Assembly (NCBI RefSeq): GCF_012489685.1
Contig: NC_080044.1
Location: 62,606,732 to 62,670,731, forward strand
Length of the DNA stretch: 64,000 nucleotides
Direction: 5' to 3'
Origin: Lotus japonicus
Lineage: Eukaryota > Streptophyta > Magnoliopsida > Fabales > Fabaceae
Part shown: positions 58,201 to 64,000 of the stretch, one piece after another
Position numbering within the stretch: position 1 is the first letter of the stretch
How the letters are laid out: each line of letters starts with the position of its first letter
The notes under the pieces: generated by a model
The model's input: the letters and a program-made list of their open reading frames with translations, nothing else
Databases searched by the model: none
Told to the model about the DNA's origin: nothing
Position numbers and translations under genes: made by a program

Positions 58201-60243
58201 TAAAAAAAAATTACACGTGTCATTCTCAAGTTAATTCTCATAAAAAAAAACATTTTTAAATTTTAAATATGATTAGAATTTAGGTTATTTCTTGATTTTA
58301 TCTTAATTTATCTTATTATTTATTTTTAGAGTATTAATTAATTTTTATGGTATTTTTATTGAATTTTCGGATTTTTAATTAATTCAGGATTTTATAAGTT
58401 TTTATTGTGATTTGCTAGATTTTTGTAGTTTTTATATATCTTTATTTATTACCTTTTAAAATTTTAGATTTGATTTAGATTTAGGTTGTTTATTTTTTAA
58501 TTTTATCTTAATTTATCTTATTATATATTTAATGTTAATTTCAGGAAATATGTTATTTTATTTTAGAGTATTTGCTCTAATTATCTAAGATTTACCTAGA
58601 TCAAATTAAAAACAAAAAATACATAAAAATTAATTAATAAAAACTATCAAAATCTACAAATCACAATAAAAACTCATAAAATTATGAATTAAATAAAAAT
58701 CCTAAAATTAAATAAAAAATTAATTAATACTCTAAAAATAAACTTTTTCTTCACCTAAAATTTATTTCCATAACAAATCTTGAAATCGAATTTTTTAAAG
58801 GTAATTTTAAATCTAAGAAAAATTTTCATAAAATTTTAAAAGATTTTCCCTAATTGTCTAAGATTTACCTAGATTAAATGAAAAACTAAAAATTCAATAA
58901 AAATATCATAAAAATTAATTAATAAAAACAATCAAATAACAAAAAAAACTCATAAAAACCTTAATTAAATAAAAATCCGAAAATTCAATAAAAATAACAT
59001 AAAATTTAATTAATACTCTAAAAATAAACTTTTTATTCACCTAAAATTTATTTCCATAACAAATCCTGAAACCGATTTTTAAACAAATAAACATACAAAA
59101 CAACCAGCAACAAAACCAAAATTGTCTTCTTCTTTGAACTTTGACATTTTTAGGGTATGGTGTTTAGTTTTCTGTTTGTCATATATGGTTTTTTTTTCAT
59201 TTTCTTCTTGGACCTGTTTGCAAAGTTTTTTCTCTGTGTTTGTTTTTGCTTGATGGGTTTTTTTGTGTGCTGATTAGGGGAGCTTTTGAATTTTCAGATA
59301 TCTATGAAAAATGTATGGAAGGAGTACACGGGTGGCCATTGAATGACATGAAGCGTCAGTATAAATTCATGATTAAGCATGTACAATTATGAAATGTGCT
59401 GACTTACAATTTCTAGTCGGCAAGGTTTTCATTACATACATTCTGTTTATTGAAGCATGAGCCAATATTCTATTCTATTCGTCTATAGCCATTCAGATTA
59501 GGACTAGCTTCCTACCAATCTTTGTTTTGCATAGCATCACTTTGACTATTGAATACGGGCAAACTTTGTGACACAATAGATTAATATGATATGATAGACA
59601 TAAATAGACAATCAAATGGGTGGGAACCCATTAAAGATTCATTTTTAGAGATGATTTTGTCTATCTACCATGAAATATCTTTAGGTTTTTCTAAAAGCAT
59701 ATCAATACAGTTTAGAACCTATGGATGATAAGAAACATTTTTATAAAGCTCATCATGTACCAACCTCTTTTTTTCCTTGGAGTGATTGACACTATCTTGG
59801 TTAATATAAGCAGAGATAGGTTTATAGATTAATAGCTTTGCAATTAGGATTGGAATTAAGTTTGTGTGAAAAGTTGAAGTTACATGCTTTTTGAGTTTAT
59901 GTTTCTATTAGAAGCAAGAATAATTGCTTAAGGGCTTCTTTGCTATTCTTTTGATATATATATATTGGAGACTGGCTAATGTATTTGCTCTCTCCTTGAT
60001 CAACTATTGATTTTTTGCTTTCTTTTGCTTGTGTTCTATGAAATTTTCCCTGCTGAAACATATGGAACACCAAACATTTGCAGGTACCTTTTTTAATTCC
60101 CTACTGTTGATAAGGTACATCTTTTTTTAAAACAAAATTTGTTGTTTTGTGGGTTGAAGTGTGAGATTCGTGTTTTGATTTTTGGGTTACTGTTTGTTTA
60201 ATATCTATTAGTAGATGTTAATAAATCAACAATTGAATGGCAG

Positions 60244-60377
60244 AAAAAGGAATTTGAAATGAAGAAGGGAGCAGCGAGCTAAGAAGAAGCAAGTGGAGGA
60301 AGAAGTTTCTCAACTTTCCGCTAAGCTTAAGGAGAAACATACCAAAGAGCTGGTTGTATAAGGCTATAGCTGCAATG
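60244..60377 (+). pseudogene. Captured exon resembling OTUD6-type deubiquitinase
   Basis: After the acceptor aatggcag the frame reads KKEFEMKKGAAS and then, after a one-base shift, KKKQVEEEVSQLSAKLKEKH, KEL and GYSCNG, ending at a GT donor (60,378). The sequence matches the N-terminal coiled-coil region before the OTU protease domain of plant OTUD6-like deubiquitinases. A frameshift and an in-frame TAA make it non-functional. It lies inside the plus-strand Helitron, as expected for Helitron gene capture. Confidence 0.65.
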
Positions 60378-60542
60378 GTATTATACATTCTCACTTTCTT
60401 CTCTCCCCATCATGTGACAATTATAATGTTATTGTTGTTTTCAAATATTGTTGATTTTAAATTCAAATTTAATTACATTAGTTTCTGACTTTGACTCTCT
60501 CACTTTGGAAACTCATTCGATTTGATTTCAAACATCAGAAAG

Positions 60543-60628
60543 ATGGGAGCTCTTCTCCTTGATTTTCTAATGATGATAGCAATGTCTTGCATTCTTCCTC
60601 TTGCTGAATCCGCACTACTCTTCAAGAG
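60543..60628 (+). pseudogene. Captured signal-peptide-like exon, parent gene unknown
   Basis: From ATG 60,543 the frame encodes MGALLLDFLMMIAMSCILPL followed by AESALLFK, a typical signal peptide with an A-E-S-A cleavage region. It ends at a consensus donor (AGAG/GTAATT). It lies 165 bp after the OTUD6-like exon in the same Helitron. Downstream exons are absent within the element as far as I can see. Confidence 0.45.
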
Positions 60629-61699
60629 GTAATTTTAGCTCTTCTCATGACTTTCTAATGGACTTACATTTTTTTATTTGAGTTCTTACAAGATTTCTTT
60701 CTCATTATTATTATATTAGTCTAATAATTTATTGTATTGCAGTATCTGACTGTGTCGTGATAAAGGTTATGGTAAACTAAACCTAGATTTTTTGTTTTAC
60801 ACCCTTCACTATAACGTTTGCACCATTCGTTGCAATAAATGAGATTGTTAACCGGAAATAGACTAAACAAATCAAAAATGTAAAGAAAGTATGTTTTAAA
60901 AGTTAACTAATGAATTTTATGTACTAAACAAGCTGAAAAAGACTGTTACTAATTTTTTCTTAATATTCTATATTTTTTTACTCGGCTTCTAATATTTATT
61001 ACTTGAATTTCAAATGAGGACTCCCATCAAGGGAATAAATCTTGAGATTTAAACAAAGGATCTCTAAAGAAAGGATTTTCATGGATTTTATTGTTATATG
61101 TAGGCTTTGTGTACTACCAAATGAGATACATCTCTATTGATGATTGTATGTGAATTTTCTTGGAAGATTGAGATTCTTCAAGTGGGGAAGGTGCAGTAAC
61201 ATGTGGAGCTTAATCTCCAATAGACTGTTAGCACATAACCTTAAAAATTAATCATTTTTGGTTACTTATTAATTATATAGCATTAATTATAGAGCATTCA
61301 TTGTATAGGCTGGTGAGTGTGTTGTTTTTGTACTCACATTGATGGAATTGATAAGATAACGGTGTCAAAATACAAGGGTCATGGACATACACACATATTT
61401 ATGGGTTGTAGAAAATGAACTTTGGTGATGTAGGTCATACTCTACTAATAAAATAATCCATCAAGATTGTGATTTGGAGATCTAAGCCAAGTCAATGGAT
61501 GTGTTGTTGTTTAATATGATGACAATTCCTTATATCTATAATTGTGCTATTGTCTTCATATTGACGAAGAATGTGAAACGAGTTCCTGTGGATCTGGATC
61601 AGGCTTAGAAGAGAAGTCTTTAAGACCACTTTGCTTAGGATTTCTGACTCTTGATAGACATATTTCCCGTGCAACGCGCGGGCAAAAAAACACTAGTAT

Positions 61700-63420
61700 C
61701 AGTCAAAAGAAACAAAAAATGGTGTAATGCCTCAATTGTGCACACCCCAACAAATTATCTATATATGTGAGAAAAAAAAAATTCTCCCACCCAAAATATA
61801 TAGAGCAAAGTAAGATAAGTCACTCAATTGGCATACTAAAACATGATTATATACAAAACTAATGAGTTTGAGGAAAACGTGAACCAACCTTAACAATGGG
61901 CTAAACATACTCATGAAGATTAAATATGAGCTCTTCATATGCTTTCATCAATTTGACTGACATGTGCATCTTAAAAAAAAATTAGTAAGTTGTGCATCGT
62001 TCACATACAGTGCAAAAAGTATGCTTATACACACACAGCTCAAACATGATGAATAAAAAGGAGCAAAATTTTAGAAATGAATATAAATTCAGGCTATCCT
62101 AAGGTTCGTGAGTTTCTATAAATTATACCAAAATCTCGTTTAGAATGGCTTAACGCGCATGGATTTCTACAAATTATACTAAAATCTGGTTTAAAAAAAT
62201 ACAAAAGCAGAAGGAGAACAAAAGAAAAAACATTACATAAGAATCAAAACATTACGTCTTCAATAATAATTTGTTAAAGGGTCTATGCAAAAATTTGTAA
62301 ACTTTAGGATCAAAACACACAAAATAATGAAATTTAAGAATTCATGATTAAATTACGAACAAAGGATAAACTGAAATGACACAAATCATCAATCACAACA
62401 TGATAAACTCTACTTCACGTAACATCATCTTACGGCATACCTCTATCCTGATCGCGACACGTGGCAAAGATAGAAATAGCAGCTATCAAATCTCTGCGTG
62501 TCCATGGTAGCTTTGTGGACCCTCAGCACCAAATCAACTCCCTTTTCTTAGAATTAGCATTAAATAAATAATAAGATAAATTAAGATAAAATCAAGAAAT
62601 AAACAACATAAATCATAATCAAATCTAAACTTTAAAAATGTACTAAATAAAGATAGATAAAAACTACCAAAATCTAGCAAGTCACAATAAAAAATCATAA
62701 AATCCTGAATTAAATAAAAATATGAAAGTTCAATAAAAATTAAGTATTATACTCTATCAATAAATGTAAAATAAAATAAAATATTTCCCGGACGTAAAAT
62801 TAAATAAATAATAATATAAAATTAAGAAATAAACAACCTAAATTCTAATCAAATCTAATATTTAAAATGGTATTAAATAAAGATAGATAAAAACTACAAA
62901 ATCTAGCAAATCATAATAAAAACTCATAAAATCCTGAATTAATTAAAAATCCGAAAATTCAAGAAAAATTAATTTATATACTCTAAAAATAAATCTAAAA
63001 TAAAATAAAATATTTCCTGGAATTAAAATTAAATAAATAATAAGATAAAATAAAATAAAATAAAGAAATAAACAACCTAAATCCCAATCAAATATAATAT
63101 TAAAAAATGTACTAAATAAAATAGATAAAAACTAACAAAATCTAGCAAATCACAATAAAAACTCATAAAATCCCGAATTAATAAAAAAATCGAAAATTCA
63201 ATAAAAATTAATTTATATATTCTAAAAATAAATTAAAAGACCAAATCTTATCTTTTAAAATAATATGAATCAATTATTTTAGAATATATAAAATTAAAAC
63301 ATATATCAATTGAAAATTATATCTTCTAAAATAATATCAATTAATTAGTTTAGAATATATAAAATTAAAACATATATTAATTGAAAATTATACCCTCTAA
63401 CAAATTGACATGTGGGATAA
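61700..63420. other. AT-rich interior of the minus-strand Helitron
   Basis: 62,550-63,400 repeats the phrases cctaaatc(c)taatcaaatct, aaaactcataaaatcc and aaattcaataaaaatt in about three diverged rounds. These are inverted relatives of 58,250-59,100. 62,430-62,540 is richer in GC and has a cacgtg G-box (62,458-62,463), perhaps a captured promoter piece. No coding sequence. Confidence 0.5.
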
Positions 63421-63524
63421 TTTTTATGAGAATTAATCTGGTGCTGACACGTCACTAAGAATTAATCTGGTGCTGACACGTCACTATGAAAGTTCTTCTT
63501 TTCTAATATATATATTGATAAATA

Positions 63525-64000
63525 TTTTGAAAAACACAGAAGTTAATAAACCAAAAGCTTTAAGTTTTGCATATGTGAGGTATAACTGAATTTTGTTTGT
63601 GAAGATGTTCGTGTTGCATAAAAAGTAATGCTTTTGTGTTTTATATATGTAACAATAAATAAATATATAATTATTGTTTAAATTATTAAAAATACATTTT
63701 AAGTTATAGAAAAAATGTTTTTTTTTAATTCGTACAAATTTTCATTTTTCTTGTAAACTGTTCCTCCCCTTGAGATCTCATAACTCTAATTTGTTAGCAC
63801 TAAAAATTTAGGTCATAATTTTATAGTACATATGTATTAATAATTTTTATTCCTACTTTTCTTCTTATTATCAACTATTATAGTTATATACATATATAAA
63901 TATACACTCTTACAATTTTGAAAACAATACTAAAATTAATTATATTAAATTTTTTCTATTTAAATAATATCAATCAATTAGTTTAGAATATAAAGGTTGT
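63525..64000. other. AT-rich right edge, nothing recognised
   Basis: Flank of the Helitron cluster; does not match the sequence following copy 1 of the duplication. Confidence 0.4.

Larger units (their letters stand above)
57979..61696 (+). mobile_element. Plus-strand non-autonomous Helitron carrying gene fragments
   Basis: 5' end: A then TCTATATATATTAGAAAAG (57,979). A second, similar TC end lies at 58,083 (preceded by G, less canonical), so the true start is one of the two. 3' end: hairpin CCCGTGCAACGCGCGGG (61,666-61,682) and CTAG (61,693-61,696) before T. No Rep/helicase coding was seen. The interior includes AT-rich arms shared with the minus-strand element and the captured exons at 60.2-60.6 kb. 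Confidence 0.7.
56699..63518 (-). mobile_element. Minus-strand Helitron, probably split by a nested Helitron
   Basis: 3' end: CTAG (56,702-56,699) behind hairpin CCCGTGCAACGCGCGGG (56,728-56,712), with T after it on the minus strand. 5' end: A then TCAATATATATATTAGAAAA (from 63,518 on the minus strand), followed by two units containing TGACGTGTCAGCACCAG. Both ends match the rules for Helitrons (5' TC, 3' hairpin plus CTAG, insertion between A and T). The span includes the oppositely oriented element at 57,979-61,696. Whether these two ends belong to one insertion is an inference; further partial 5' ends nearby (about 57,440-57,700, minus strand) show that more than one event happened. Confidence 0.55.

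Overview
The window looks like nuclear DNA of a flowering plant, most likely a papilionoid legume. The DNA is AT-rich and intron-bearing, with few genes and many transposons. It contains a CLE-type plant signalling peptide, plant-type TFIIE-alpha, TAF2 and mitochondrial gamma-carbonic-anhydrase fragments, and transposon families (AGCTTA-rich Tourist-like MITEs, GGCTTAAATATG foldback elements, Helitrons with a CCCGTGC-hairpin end) that I associate with legumes. The species is not determined; Lotus is a guess.

Layout. Positions 1-11.8 kb hold the 5' end of one unknown gene (minus strand, running off the left edge), a series of transposon insertions with readable target-site duplications (hAT-like, Tourist-like, SINE, TRIM with a nested MITE, Mutator-like foldback), and one clearly intact gene, a 102-residue CLE peptide precursor at 9.3-9.6 kb. 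From 11,787 to the right the window is dominated by a segmental duplication. Copy 1 spans 11,787-37,385 and copy 2 spans 40,775-56,698, in the same orientation and nearly identical. The 3.4 kb between them probably belongs to the unit, so the event is best read as a head-to-tail duplication of about 29 kb. Copy 2 has lost three blocks (523, 6,582 and 2,986 bp) and gained one foldback element. A Helitron end cuts off its right side.

The duplicated unit is a mosaic of broken genes: a multiply mutated TFIIE-alpha pseudogene, three exons of TAF2, the first exon and promoter-proximal part of a gamma carbonic anhydrase, and a papain-like cysteine protease remnant lacking its catalytic cysteine. It also holds LINE fragments, a minisatellite inside LTR-like sequence, and several MITEs. 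The only apparently intact gene in the unit, present in copy 1 only, encodes a 116-residue protein that is essentially just a cathepsin-propeptide inhibitor (I29) domain behind a basic, organelle-like N terminus.

The right end (56.7-63.5 kb) is a nest of Helitrons in opposing orientations. The plus-strand Helitron (about 57,979-61,696) carries a frameshifted exon resembling an OTUD6-type deubiquitinase and a signal-peptide-like exon. A related Helitron 3' region at 18.4-19.1 kb is interrupted by a fragment of an endogenous caulimovirid polymerase. The last 0.5 kb is AT-rich DNA without a recognisable feature.

There is no operon-like organisation. The likely functional loci are the CLE gene, the I29 gene and possibly the edge gene; almost everything else is relic or transposon.
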